This document shows, piece after piece, positions 36,037-47,784 of a stretch of DNA of 64,000 nt. Source of the stretch: Xestospongia bergquistia (lineage: Eukaryota; Porifera; Demospongiae; Haplosclerida; Petrosiidae); NCBI GenBank assembly GCA_963965975.1, contig OZ014411.1, positions 7,115,001-7,179,000 of the forward strand. The letters run 5' to 3'. Numbering within the stretch: position 1 is the first letter of the stretch; every line of letters begins with the position of its first letter. The position numbers and the translations under genes were made by a program. Below the pieces are notes generated by a model that made no database searches, was not told where the DNA came from, and worked only from the letters and a program-made list of their open reading frames with translations.

Positions 36037-36465
36037 TCATATATCAATCAATAAATATATGTTAAACTTACTTTAATTTATGTATGTATTTATTCCAAGC
36101 ATGTTGGTCACTTATTAAAACTACACAATAACAAGATACTAAAATTGAAACGATATATATTCAGTCAATAGTGATCATGAGTTGACAACAATAGAAGTTG
36201 TAAGTGAATCAAATCAGAACAATTCAGTTATTAGTCTACTCATTGTGTTTTGCCTTATATATATTGGTAGTATTTGGCTATTAATTGGTACTATAATTCA
36301 AACATGAAACACTAATACAAATTCTCAATGTTCTTAATTTATGTTTCAAACCTAGTTTATTAATATTAATTTTAATATTGAAATTCATAAATGAAAGATG
36401 TAAATCAAATAGGGGGACTAAAATAAACATTGTTGTTAGTTCAGTCTAATAGCAAAATAATACCA

Positions 36466-38095
36466 TCAATTTGGTGATGGTACAATGCTAAAAGACACAT
36501 GAGTGTTTTCTTGTTGTGTACAAATATCAGGAATTTTCGGTTCCACAGCTTATTTGTTGATTTATTTCTCCCTCAGTACTGTATTTGAATGCTGAAGAGC
36601 ATTCACTGCTGCAGGAGAATGAACAAGGAAAGGTCACTCCATATCGATAATCAATTACAAATAAGCCATTTACTCCTCCATTTCCAAAAACCTATGGAAG
36701 AGTTAATGAGTATATATCAGATCAAATATTTTAATAAAATACCATTCCAGAACCTGTCTCAAAAATAGAAACTTTAAAAGGAAGGGATGGATTCCAGTTT
36801 TCCAGACTTATAGCTCTAATATATGCAGTCTATTGGGTGTCATTAGTAACATCAATGCAATATTTCAATGGCCTAACAATGCTGAAAGCAAATATGCTTG
36901 TTTCTCCAACTATTCAAATATATGGTTTATCAGGTTGAATACTGTAATAATTTGGATTATCTCCTTTAAGTTTATAGTCAAATGTTGAAAGAGAGTCATT
37001 GAATCATTAAACATGCGCAGGAGAATGTGACACCAGATTTGTAAGTAATCTTGAACAAGCAATTCACTTCATCATTGCCAGTAACCTGTAAAACAATCAG
37101 TAAACATTTGATTTCAATTTCCAGTTGTAACATCTCCAATGTATGCCAATTGTTGAGTGTTGTTTCTAATATAAAAATGATATTTAGGTTGACATACAAT
37201 GCTGAATGAAAATTTATAGTTACATCTCCTAAATATCTAATTGCTGTTTTAGAGGTTCAATAGTATAATGACTAGGATTATCTCCTTCAACTGTGTAGTA
37301 AAATGTTGAAGGACAGTCATTGGTGAAGGAAAATGTGCAAGTGAATGTGACATTAGATTGATAATAAATTTTAAATGAACCAATATTTAAGTGCTCCAGT
37401 AACATATAAAAGGTAATTAATATACAACACATTTCATGTTGAAATATTACTGTTCCACAAACTGTCTCAAATATAGGAATTGGTGAAGAAAAAGATGGAT
37501 CCCAGTCTCCAGCAGAAACATCTTTAATATATGCAAGCTCTTGAGTGCCATTTGTGACATCAAAATGATATTTTGGTGGACTAATGATATGAAAGAATAC
37601 TTTAGTTGATTCACCTACTCAATGAATTTTTTGTTCAAATGGGTCAATAGCATAATCGTTCAGATTTTTTCTATCAATGTTGTACTTAAATGTTAGAGGA
37701 GACTCTATGCTGCAGGAATATGTGATGTTCACCTTGGCTTCACATTGGTATTTGGTAAGTAATGTTAAATGATCCACTCACTCCTCCGTTGCCAGTTACC
37801 TATGAAAAAGTTAATATACATTAGTGTGTATATGTATTTTAATTAATACTAAATTTCAGAAGGGAGGGAAGGATCCCACTTTCCATCTGAAATATATTTA
37901 ATATACACAAGCTCTTCTGTGTCGTTTGTAATATCAAAATGATAATTATATTTTGGTGGACTAACAACACTAAAGGAAACTCTTGTTTCATCCCCTACAT
38001 AATGAATCTCTGGTTTATTGGAGTTAATAGCATAATGGTTAGGATTATCTCCTTCAGTGGTATACTCTCTAACATAGGAATTTCAGAAGTTTGTA
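36466..38095 (-). pseudogene. inverted, decayed copy of the multi-domain repeat gene
   Basis: On the minus strand this matches the second half of the eight-domain gene at 47785-51003. It begins within the equivalent of exon 4's end, fused by a deletion (near 38065) to the middle of exon 5, and runs to the terminal exon with the same PSPN-stop ending at 36466. Intron positions and sequences are still visible. In-frame stops occur in several modules (for example TGA for the arginine codon near 37622, and TAG after PSEI near 37850), with frameshifts and lost acceptors. Flanking 3' sequence (36300-36460) also matches 51004-51170 inverted. It is a segmental copy, not a retrocopy. Confidence 0.85.
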
Positions 38096-38339
38096 AATAA
38101 CCTTATGCTACAGTCTGTGCTGCATGTGGTGTAGTATGAGTTGAAAATACAAGTTGTTATTGACTAACTTTATCAAAAAGTAGCTTGTTAACTAAGAACA
38201 ACTACATGTTTGATAAAAGTATAATCCTTTCCTGCTTCTGTAGTTTTAAATAATAATTTAGTTTAGCAGTTGTTATTCATACACAAGAAATGCATATTTC
38301 ATAGCTAAATAAATACTATATCTTATAACCAATTTACTA

Positions 38340-38990
38340 GACATTAGAAATAAATGTATTTATTCTACTTTGAAGTAAGTACTTCCTCTGCTACAATACA
38401 AATAGGCACTATGCATTCATTCAATATACAATAGTACAGTAATATGTTTATGTATAGGAGTAGTGTGACGTATTTTTGGACTTTACACATGTAGTATATT
38501 GAGACTTATTATGTTGTGTTATCTATGCATTGTAATTATTTGTAATGATTTGTGATGTCATTGATACATTTCTGTATATATATATATTTTGTTTTCTGCC
38601 ATTGTTGTTCAGAGATTAAAGATATTCTATTCAGTGAAAGACCTAAGGTAGTCGTGCTAGACTGAGTTACTACAACACGTAGTTCAAATAAATCATCTAC
38701 ATTGTCTTTGTCATAATTCCACTAGTTTATTTTTCTTGATCAAACCAATAAAAATATAGCTATGTTTGAATTCTTGCTGTACAACTATATAGATATGTGT
38801 ATATTTTAAATAGTTTATGTAATGTAACAGGTTGATTTTCTTTTCTTATGTTTTTCTCATGAAACTAAACAAACTAATTCAATATAATAAATATAGCCTA
38901 AGCAAAATGAAAAAATGCAAAAAAAATAGCAACATTAATTACAATGTTTGTTAACACTAGCTGTTATTCACTGAAACAGATTGTTCAGAA
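38340..38990. other. 3' flank of the single-domain gene, shared between copies
   Basis: The blocks at 38340-38440 and 38700-38960 are inverted copies of sequence near 60380-60480 and 51320-51430. No separate gene is seen. Confidence 0.5.
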
Positions 38991-38993
38991 TAT

Positions 38994-39464
38994 TCATTTC
39001 TTTTGTGGATCAGCAATGCTAAAGGAAACTTTAACTCCATCTCCTACAATGACAGGGACTGGATGAGTTGGATCAATAACATAATGGTATGTATTGGTTC
39101 CAGTTGTGTCATATGAAAATGTTGGAGGAGACACAAGACTGTTAAATGTGCATTCAAAATTCACATCTGATCGATAGTGGATTTTAAAGGAACCTTTAGC
39201 TCCTCCACTTCCAGTACACTATTAAATAAATAATTAACACATAATAATATATATTATGGATATCTGGATAATACCGTTGCAGAGGCGGACTCAAATGGAG
39301 CAATTTCACTTGGAAGATTTGGACTCCACATTCCACTAGAAACATCTTGTATTTTTGCAGTCTCCTGTGTATTGTTCTGAATAGAAAAATGATAAGGACT
39401 GTAATCTAGAAACGAAACATTATGAAATATATACAACAGATTGATACTCTTATATACCGCCCAT
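38994..39464 (-). CDS. single-domain repeat-family protein, copy A
   Basis: Three coding exons on the minus strand: 39458-39464 (only ATGGGCG), 39275-39405 and 38994-39218, giving 120 residues. The first intron is phase 1 and the second phase 0, with GT/AG borders. The protein begins MGDYSPYHFSIQNNTQE and continues with IQDVSSGMWSPNLPSEI, APFESASAT, then GSGGAKGSFKIHYRSDVNFE, a short SPPTF segment, NTYHYVIDP and GDGVKVSFSIADPQK. No signal peptide, membrane segment or known motif is recognised; alternating short strands suggest a beta-sandwich. It matches copies at 44670-45131 and 59459-59926 exon by exon. The longer uninterrupted frame at 39254-39556 is not the gene, as it reads through introns. 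Confidence 0.85.
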
Positions 39465-39544
39465 GGCTTGCAGTGTCTAGTTTGAGGTTTAGAAAAGTTT
39501 TCTTGGTTAGACTTACTTGCATGTTCTGGATTGATTCGTAAGGC

Positions 39545-39570
39545 GTTTATATACATGCCTACTCACGTGA
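39545..39570 (-). promoter_or_regulatory. promoter of copy A: TCACGTGA plus TATA
   Basis: TCACGTGA at 39563-39570 is followed, towards the gene, by TATATAA-type sequence at about 39546-39553. The palindrome is 99 bp upstream of the ATG. The same arrangement precedes copies B and C. Confidence 0.6.
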
Positions 39571-41583
39571 TGAAGCTGCGACGAGACTAATTAACCTTCA
39601 TGAATGTTGTTACATGTAAGTTACGAAAATGAGAGATCCTCGTTACCTTATAATAATGCCCAGATGATGCTGTGACAGGAAAATGGAGCCAAAAATTGAG
39701 TATTAATTTCAGAATTATATAAATAATTCATAAGATCTTTAATTTTGCAATAAACAGCTGCTCTTTTGATTATCCTGAAAGCAGAGGACCTTGGAGAAAC
39801 TGAATGGACACAAGACATATGTTGTTTTTTGATATTTTTAATACTATTAATATATAGTAATAATATAACAAACTTATCTTGAGACCACTGGGATTGCTAA
39901 ACTCTTAAGTGTATGATGCATAGTCAGTGGTTTTCCATAACATGCTTCATGATATATAATATTGCAGTTAGCAATCACCTAGTTTCTATATATTCAACAG
40001 TTACTCATTGGAAAGGATATGTTAAGGAGGACTATTGTTTAACTATTTATTGTGTATTCAAACGTTTTACATCAAATTCTTAGTTATATCAGTTTATCTT
40101 TCAGGTATGTCTTGTATCACATTAAAACTTTCCTGCAGGACCTCCTTATAACACATCAATTAATAACTGTGTCTTGTTAAATTTTCCTAAATTTAGGTGT
40201 ATATTTGTCACATTAGTCCTCAGAATGCTGTGCCAAAGTTTTTCATGTAACAATTTATAGTGTAGAACTTATATGAGAAAATCCAATTTATTAAAGGACT
40301 CTACACACCTACATAAATAATTTTAGATCTGTTCAATCCAGTCTTTACATATTTCCTACCAATTGATTGACATCACTGACTACGATATATATGCTAACAT
40401 TATAATATTCAAAAGATAAATTCATGGAATTGAGTGTAGGCTGCTGTAGTTTTAACTTAATTCATGACCTGAATAATGAAATAATGTTCCTAGAATAACT
40501 AACTACACTGACTTGAAAGAGATCACTATAGTTACAGATGTTAGTGAACAAATTGATTCACATCATAAACAACAATGCATGCTAATAACACACTGTATAA
40601 ATAATGGATTCATGGAATTGTGTGTAGGCAGCTACACTGACTTCAAAGAATTTACTATATCTGGTGTAATTTAATATGTAAGATCATATAAAACAATATT
40701 ATCATGACAAAGTTGTTTTATATGATTTCACAATAGTACAAGTTGCCCATTTTATTGTAATCTCTCCAAAATTATATCTCTTTTCCATTCATTTATGGAT
40801 GCATGTAGACTTCTGCTTCTAGTTCTTAAAGTTTTTCTTAGAAGTAAATATTTATAACAAACTTATAATTAAATACGCTATATATAGGATATTGCAGTAG
40901 AGTTTGTAATTATTTTAGACAAGTATGGCAACATAGCAATTAGACTAATGATGACATTAACACCAGATTACATATTACAGACTCTAATTATGTAATTTAT
41001 ATTGTTTTATTGATTTATACCTCAAAACAAAAGCCCATATTATTCACTTAAATATCTCAACAAGATTATACTATAAGTAAGACATCTTTTGATCATTGTT
41101 AATACACAAAGACCAGTAACAGAAAGAATGGGAGTGACAAGAACATTCAGGCATAGGGGTACACAGACATCAGACATACAGACACAGATGTGGACACGAG
41201 ATTTCATATGTTCATAACTGCATGAGCATGTACATACCGAAACCCATATGACAACCTGTTATAACAAAGTATTATGTTTTAGCAACACAGTATATTAAAA
41301 GCATTGTATCAATACATATATGTACACTGAGTTTTATCAGCGTCTGTACACTTTTTCTTTATTTGTCCATCTCTGTCTGTCAGTTTGTCTGTCTGTCTGC
41401 CTCTCTCTCTTTTCTTAATCAGAATTATATTTTGAAATGTATATCAATTATTCAATCTTTCAGTGAAATAACACTTCAAGATTGTATGTATAACATAATA
41501 TTCAATATACATAAGCACAAACCCATACATTGACATCTTTAACTATTAATTTATGGATAAAAGGTATTATGGTTGACCTAGTC

Positions 41584-41628
<45 letters not shown>

Positions 41629-44562
41629 CATATAGCATCCATAAACGGTAATGTAAATTAAATTCTTAGAATCTTATGATTTTTCTATATTAAATTATAG
41701 TATTCTTACTGTTCTGGTCAGCAAATTCAATTATAGTAATATCTTCATTTTGTAGTACACAGCTGTATACATATAGGTATAAGGAATGAACAACACGATT
41801 CTGAGAATAACTTCTTTGAATTGAATTTATTAAATTTAAATGATATCTGTACAATGCTTTTAATATGCTATGTTGCTAAAACATAATACTTAGTTATAAC
41901 AGGTTGTCATATGGGATTCGGTATGTACATGCTCATGCAGTTATGAAGATATGAAATCTTGTGTCCACATCTATGTCTTTATGTCTGATGTCTATGTGCC
42001 TGTATGCTTGAATGTTCCTGTCACTCCCATTCTTTCTGTTACTGGTCTTTGTGTATTAACAATGATCAAAAGATGTCTTACTTATAGTATAATCTTGTTT
42101 GAGATATTTAAGTGAATAATATGGGCTTTTGTTTTTGAGGTATAAATCAATAAAACAATATAAATTACATAATTAGAGTCTGTAATATGTAATCTGGTGT
42201 TAATGTCATCATTAGTCTAATTGCGCTGTTGCCATACTTGTCTAAAATAATTACAAACTCCACTGCAATATGCTATATATATAGCGTCTTTAATTATAAG
42301 TTTGTTATAAATATTTACTTCTAAGAAAAACTTTAAGAACTAGAAGCAGAAGTCTACATGCATCCATAAATGAACGGAAAAGAGATATAATTTTGGAGAG
42401 ATTACAATAAAATGGGCAACTTGTACTATTGTGAAATCATATAAAACAACTTTGTCATGATACTATTGTTTTATATGATCTCACATATTAAATTACACCA
42501 GATATAGTAAATTCTTTGAAGTCAGTGTAGCTGCCTACACACAATTCCATGAATCCATTATTTATACAGTGTGTTATTAGCATGCATTGTTGTTTATGAT
42601 GTGAATCAATTTGTTCACTAACATCTGTAACTATAGTGATCTCTTTCAAGTCAGTGTAGCTAGTTATTCTAGGAACATTATTTCATTATTCAGGTCATGA
42701 ATTAAGTTAAAACTACAGCAGCCTACACTCAATTCCATGAATTTATCTTTTGAACATTATATTGTTAGCATAAATTGTAGTCAGTGATGTCAATCAATTT
42801 GTTCACTCATACTGGTAGGAAGTTTGTAAACACTGGATTGAACTGACCTAAAATTAGTTATGTAGGTGTGTTGAAATAAAATAGGTATAAATAACTACAG
42901 TAGTTTCTTTATTATTGAGAACTCTTATTGTTAAGATGAAGACCTCAAGATCATTACATATATGCATGTATAAATGACAAGTTGAATTAATAGTACAGTG
43001 CTATAAATATGTAAATTTATATTCCAGGAAAATATCTACGTAACAGTCAAAACACATTGTGAAACTATTACTGTGTGAGGGGGATGGTTGAGATACTCAT
43101 ACATTCTGAACACCTATAGTGCTACATAATTTATTTACAGCACAATCAGCTGAAAATGACACACACACACAGTACTGTTGGTACCATTGACATGTTCATG
43201 TAACATACTATAAAGACATAATTATATTGGACATAAACAAAAAAGATATAGTAGACTCTCCTATGGCACAGTCATAGAGTAGGGTCTTAATTTTGGTGTT
43301 AATTTCTATTTTAATTCAGATATATACGCAAACAAGATTTATAATCATTCATCATGGTTTAAATGAGAATCCCCCTCAAAGAACTGCCAACTTGTTAACT
43401 TGTTATCAATTTTTCTTACAAAATTACAAAATAAACTTCAATATCTACAAGCTGAAATACATGTGTCTACATATCTACACATTATCATCAATAAATGTCA
43501 ATGTGTAATCAAATTCATAGAACATTATATCAACTTAATCATATACATAGTGTCTGGTCAGCTAATTCAGTTATAATATCATTATCATTTAGTAGTACAG
43601 TGCTGTATTTATGTGCATGTGTATGTGTGTGTGTGTATAAACAATGTAAGATGATTTCTCAAAATATTTTATTCTAAGCGAGTCACTAGTGAAACTATTT
43701 ATTACATTTAACATCCAAGAACCTTCACATGTTACTGGAACAACTGTAATATATGGACATTGACTCATAGGAGAGTAAAAGGCCTTTATTAAATTGAATT
43801 TTCTCATAACAGCTCTACACTATAAATTGTTACATGAACAAACGAATTGTCTACCAGCAATATTTTTGTATATTGAGTATAACTTTGAGATGTCAATGTA
43901 TATGTATTAATTACACACATGACCCAACATGCTGAGGACTAATGTCACAAATATGCACCTAAATTTAAGAAGGTTTAACAAGACACAGTTATTTGATTGA
44001 TGTTTGCTATATTTACGTCATGTAGGAAAAGTTTAATGTGCTACAAAATACCTAAACTAATATAACTAACAATTGATGTAAAACTTTTGAATACATGATA
44101 AATAGTTGATCAGTAGCCCTCCATAATAAGTAACTGTTGAATATATAGAAAGTAGGTGATTGCTAACTGCAATTTATATCATAAAGCATGTTATGGAAAA
44201 CCACTGTCTATGCATCATACACTCAAGAGTTTAGCAATCCCAGTGGTCTCAAGATAAGTGTTTTATATTATTACTATGTATTAATAGTATTAAAAATATC
44301 AAAAAATGACATATGTATCATGCCCATTAGGTTTCTCGAAGGTCCTCTGCTTTCAGGATAATCAAAAGAGCTGCTTAATACAAAATTAAAGATCTTATAT
44401 GAATTATTTATATAATTACGAAATTAATACTCAATTTTCTGTTCCGCTTTCCTGTTACAGCATCATCTTTGTATTATAATAATGTTGTCAGGTAACGAGG
44501 ATCTCTCCATCTTGCAACATATACACACGTAACGGCATTCATGAAGGCTCATCGCAGCTTCG

Positions 44563-44586
44563 TCACGTGAGAAGTTATGTATATAA
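44563..44586 (+). promoter_or_regulatory. promoter of copy B: TCACGTGA plus TATA
   Basis: TCACGTGA at 44563-44570 and TATATAA at 44580-44586, then the shared AATCAATCCAGA and CGTCTAACCAAG leader motifs before the ATG at 44670. Confidence 0.6.
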
Positions 44587-44669
44587 GCGAATTATGAATC
44601 AATCCAGAACAATTACGTCTAACCAAGCTAGAAATCTTTTCTAAATTTCAAAGTAGACACTGAGAAACC

Positions 44670-45131
44670 ATGGGCGGTATATAGGAGTATCGATCTGTTA
44701 CATATATTTAATAATCTTTCATTTTTAGATTACAGTCCTTATCATTTTTCTATTCAGAACAATACACAGGAGAATGCAAAGATACAAGATGTTTCTACAG
44801 GAATGTGGAATCCAAATCTTCCAAGTGAAATTGCTCCATTTGAGTCTGCCTCTGCTACGGTATTATCCAGATATCCATAATATATATTGATATTTTTATT
44901 TTATAGTGTACTGGAAGTGGAGGATCTAAGGGATCCTTTACAATCCACTACCGATCAGATGTGGACTTTGAATGCACCTTTGACAGTTTTGTTTCTCCTC
45001 CAACATTTTCATATACTAAAAGTGGAAGCAATACTTACAATTATGTTATTGATCCAAGTAGTCCAGTGCCTATTATTGTTGGAGATGGAGTTAAAGTTTC
45101 CTTTAGCATTGCTGATCCACAAAAGAAATAA
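44670..45131 (+). CDS. single-domain repeat-family protein, copy B
   Basis: Exons 44670-44676, 44729-44859 and 44907-45131, 120 residues, the same lengths as copy A. It starts MGDYSPYHFSIQNNTQE. The second exon ends APFESASAT, and the third begins with the codon for the cysteine of CTGSGG and carries GSFTIHYRSDVDFECTF, SPPTFSYTK, NTYNYVIDP and GDGVKVSFSIADPQKK, then stop. Introns are 52 and 47 bp. It is the plus-strand mirror image of copy A in the palindrome and reads towards the eight-domain gene 2.7 kb downstream. No known domain is recognised. It probably acts in the cytosol, as there is no signal peptide, unless an upstream exon exists. Confidence 0.85.
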
Positions 45132-45299
45132 ATATTCTGAACAATTTGTTTTAGTGAATGACAGCTAGTGTCAACAAAATTGTAATTGATATTGTCATTA
45201 GTTATTGATTTTTTCATTTTGGCCACATTTTTTATATTGAATTAGTTTCATGAGAGAAAAATTTTAAATAAAAGAAAATCAATTAGTTAGAGACACATA

Positions 45300-47195
45300 T
45301 TACACACCTGTAATTTAAACTTTGAAAAAAATTATATAGTCTATGTAGTCGTCCAGTGATAATTCACAGCTAGCTATACTTTGATTGGATTGATCAACAA
45401 AAAACAATAGTGGGAGCATGACAAGACCATGATTTATTGAGACTGTGTATAAAGTCCAGAAACACATCATACTGCTCCATATAGGATAATTATACTTTAC
45501 ATTGCAATCAGACTACATCCTATTAAGTCTGGCTTCCTCATTGTTAGAGTACACACTATTAAGTATATGTAATATACTACTTGAAAATCATTTTGCATTT
45601 TAAGACATTCTAGAAGGATATCTGGTCAGCTGTGTGTATGGGTTGTTATGATGGATTCATAATAAGGCAGCTCTTCGTACCACATCCAGTCTTTTAGAAA
45701 AGCCACTTGTTGATTACCATCTAATGTATGATTGGCATATAGTAATGATTTTATCACATTTTCCGGCTTTAAAGGGTATTTTGTAGATATTCTTATGAGT
45801 ACAAGTTGGTTTAAGTATTAAATCTATTTTAATAGTATTACCCACAGAATGGTGTCATTGACTGCCTAATAATTAAAACCATTAGCAAGAGAGAGTATTT
45901 CAAGAAACAAATGGTTAGCTGCACCAGTGACTAAGACAAACTTAGAAGCTAATATGTGGCATATTTTGAAGTCTTAAATTCACATGAAAGTGTCATTGTT
46001 ACATAACCTTCATTATTAATACCATCTAAAATTCATAGCAAGGACTATCAAATTAGTTCATTAGAGCTAATAAAACATTTCATAGTTCATACTAAAGTTT
46101 GTACTAGAGCTTTCTGTACATGATTACTGGTTAATTAAAAATAAAATAATTTAAAAATTTATGCTTTGTTCAAATGTTATCCGTTTTTATACTAATGGCC
46201 TCACCTATTAATATTGGGCATATGATGACATGAATTTCTGAGTAGCTATCTTAATATTGGGTTACTTCATTTGTATAGGTTTAAAAACACTATGTAAACT
46301 TGCCTGACAATGATGCTTGAAGTATGGCTTTTTGACTTGGACTATGCACTGCAACACCAATATATATGCATGTGAATATATTTTGCAACGTATATATATA
46401 TTATATTTGTGTAGTCCAAATTCCAAAATAATATGTCCAATTCTTGCTAATGGTTCAATTAGTAGACAATAGAGATGTCATAACGAACCAAGTAACTTGT
46501 ACTAGTGTGAGATCATATAAAACAATAGTGTCATGACACAATTGTTTCATATGATCTCATATATATGTTGGTTTACACTACACTGTAAAAATTAACATGC
46601 TACTTATAATATGATAACTAATTTGTACCTTACATGATGGATTACTATGGAATGTATATATAGTTCATTTGAATTACATGGAATTTGTTGCTTTGTAAAA
46701 TATAGCATACCAAAAAATTACACATGGAGTAATTCACAAGAACTCTACATTCCATAGTAATCCATCCATGTAAGCTACAAATTTGTTGTCAAAACAGCAT
46801 AATGTAACTATAGTGAGCTTTTTTTGAAGTCAGTGTATCTAGTTATTCCAAGAACATTATTAAATTTTTAAGGTAATAAATTAAGTTAGAGCTGCAGCTA
46901 CCTACACCCAATTCCATGAATCTTTCATTTATACAGTGTATTGTTGGCATACATTGACATTATCAATTTGTTCACTCACATCCATAGGGAGTGTTTAAAC
47001 ACTAAGTAACCTTGAATTATTTACGTAGGTGTGTCGAAATAATATAGACATGAATAACTACAGTAGTTTCGTTTGTAAGACTGTGTAAGCTGCAGGTAGC
47101 TTCAACTTGTAAATCTAATTATAACATATAATCTTGCAGCTAAAACCTTTTTTGTTATGGCCATTCTAAGACATCTAAACAACACAAGATTATTT

Positions 47196-47237
<42 letters not shown>

Positions 47238-47784
47238 CATCAAAAAGACAGTTAATGTTTGTTACAGCTGCAAACATGAGCAATAAAGATTATTAATCTA
47301 ATTCAGATGAACAACTACTTCACAAATCAAAAGACATTGTGTCATTTATCTCAATTTTATATTGTCAACTCATAAGACACTACAACAAAGACTGTAGCAT
47401 AAGTTATTTACAACCTCTAGCTATGGCTGTACTTAAGAAAATAGTTAAAGGGCGATATGATAACATAATTGTTGTACTCTGAAGTCTTATGTATATAATC
47501 TAACTTTAATCACTATTCACCCACGTAAATAATGAAAGGTCAGTCCATCTGTAAAAATACAATCAGCGTAACGATCTATTCTAACAATTCGCCTCGTTTT
47601 ATAATTTTGAAGACAACAAAGTTGTAAATCAATCGTCTGACAATATAGACACAGCTATTGTATCTGAGTGGGTGTAATATTGTATCTGAGTGGGTGTAAG
47701 ACTCACACATTGTTCGTATAAATATAGTTCGAGACTCACTTTTTATTCTCATTTCGACTTCACACGTTTAGAAAAGAAGTCAAT
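45300..47784. repeat. spacer shared with 55.1-57.0 kb (direct segmental duplicate)
   Basis: The sequence at 45300-45430 resembles 51320-51430 and 60190-60310, and 45460-47790 resembles 55110-57000 in direct order. For example, AATGATGCTTGAAGTATGGC matches at about 55910, and GTCAATATGGCCA at the start codon of the eight-domain gene recurs at 56980. Foldback blocks with AGATCATATAAAACAATAG and its complement occur at 46508-46562, and a (TA)n microsatellite at about 47201-47235. No gene is seen inside. Confidence 0.75.
47661..47719 (+). promoter_or_regulatory. promoter of the eight-domain gene: tandem 17-mers and TATA
   Basis: Two identical copies of TATCTGAGTGGGTGTAA (47661-47677 and 47683-47699), 22 bp apart, are followed by GTATAAATATAG (about 47708-47719), 66-77 bp before the ATG. 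A degenerate single copy of the 17-mer (GAGTGGGTGTAA) survives at about 56900. The TCACGTGA of the single-domain genes is absent, so regulation may differ. Confidence 0.5.

Larger units (their letters stand above)
38990..45200. repeat. large imperfect palindrome (inverted duplication)
   Basis: Left arm about 38990-41312, right arm about 41850-45200, spacer about 41313-41849. Matching pairs include 39464 with 44670 (start codons), 40060 with 44090, 40444 with 42720 and 41290 with 41870. The right arm has about 980 extra bases (roughly 42890-43870). The arms carry single-domain genes A and B in head-to-head orientation. The spacer has a (TA)n microsatellite at about 41588-41622 and a block that recurs directly at 43540-43640. 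Confidence 0.85.

Noticed and set aside
39254-39556. Uninterrupted 100-codon frame starting MYINALRINPEH
   Set aside because: It reads through the promoter leader and introns. The splice-based structure 39464-38994 matches copies B and C exon for exon.
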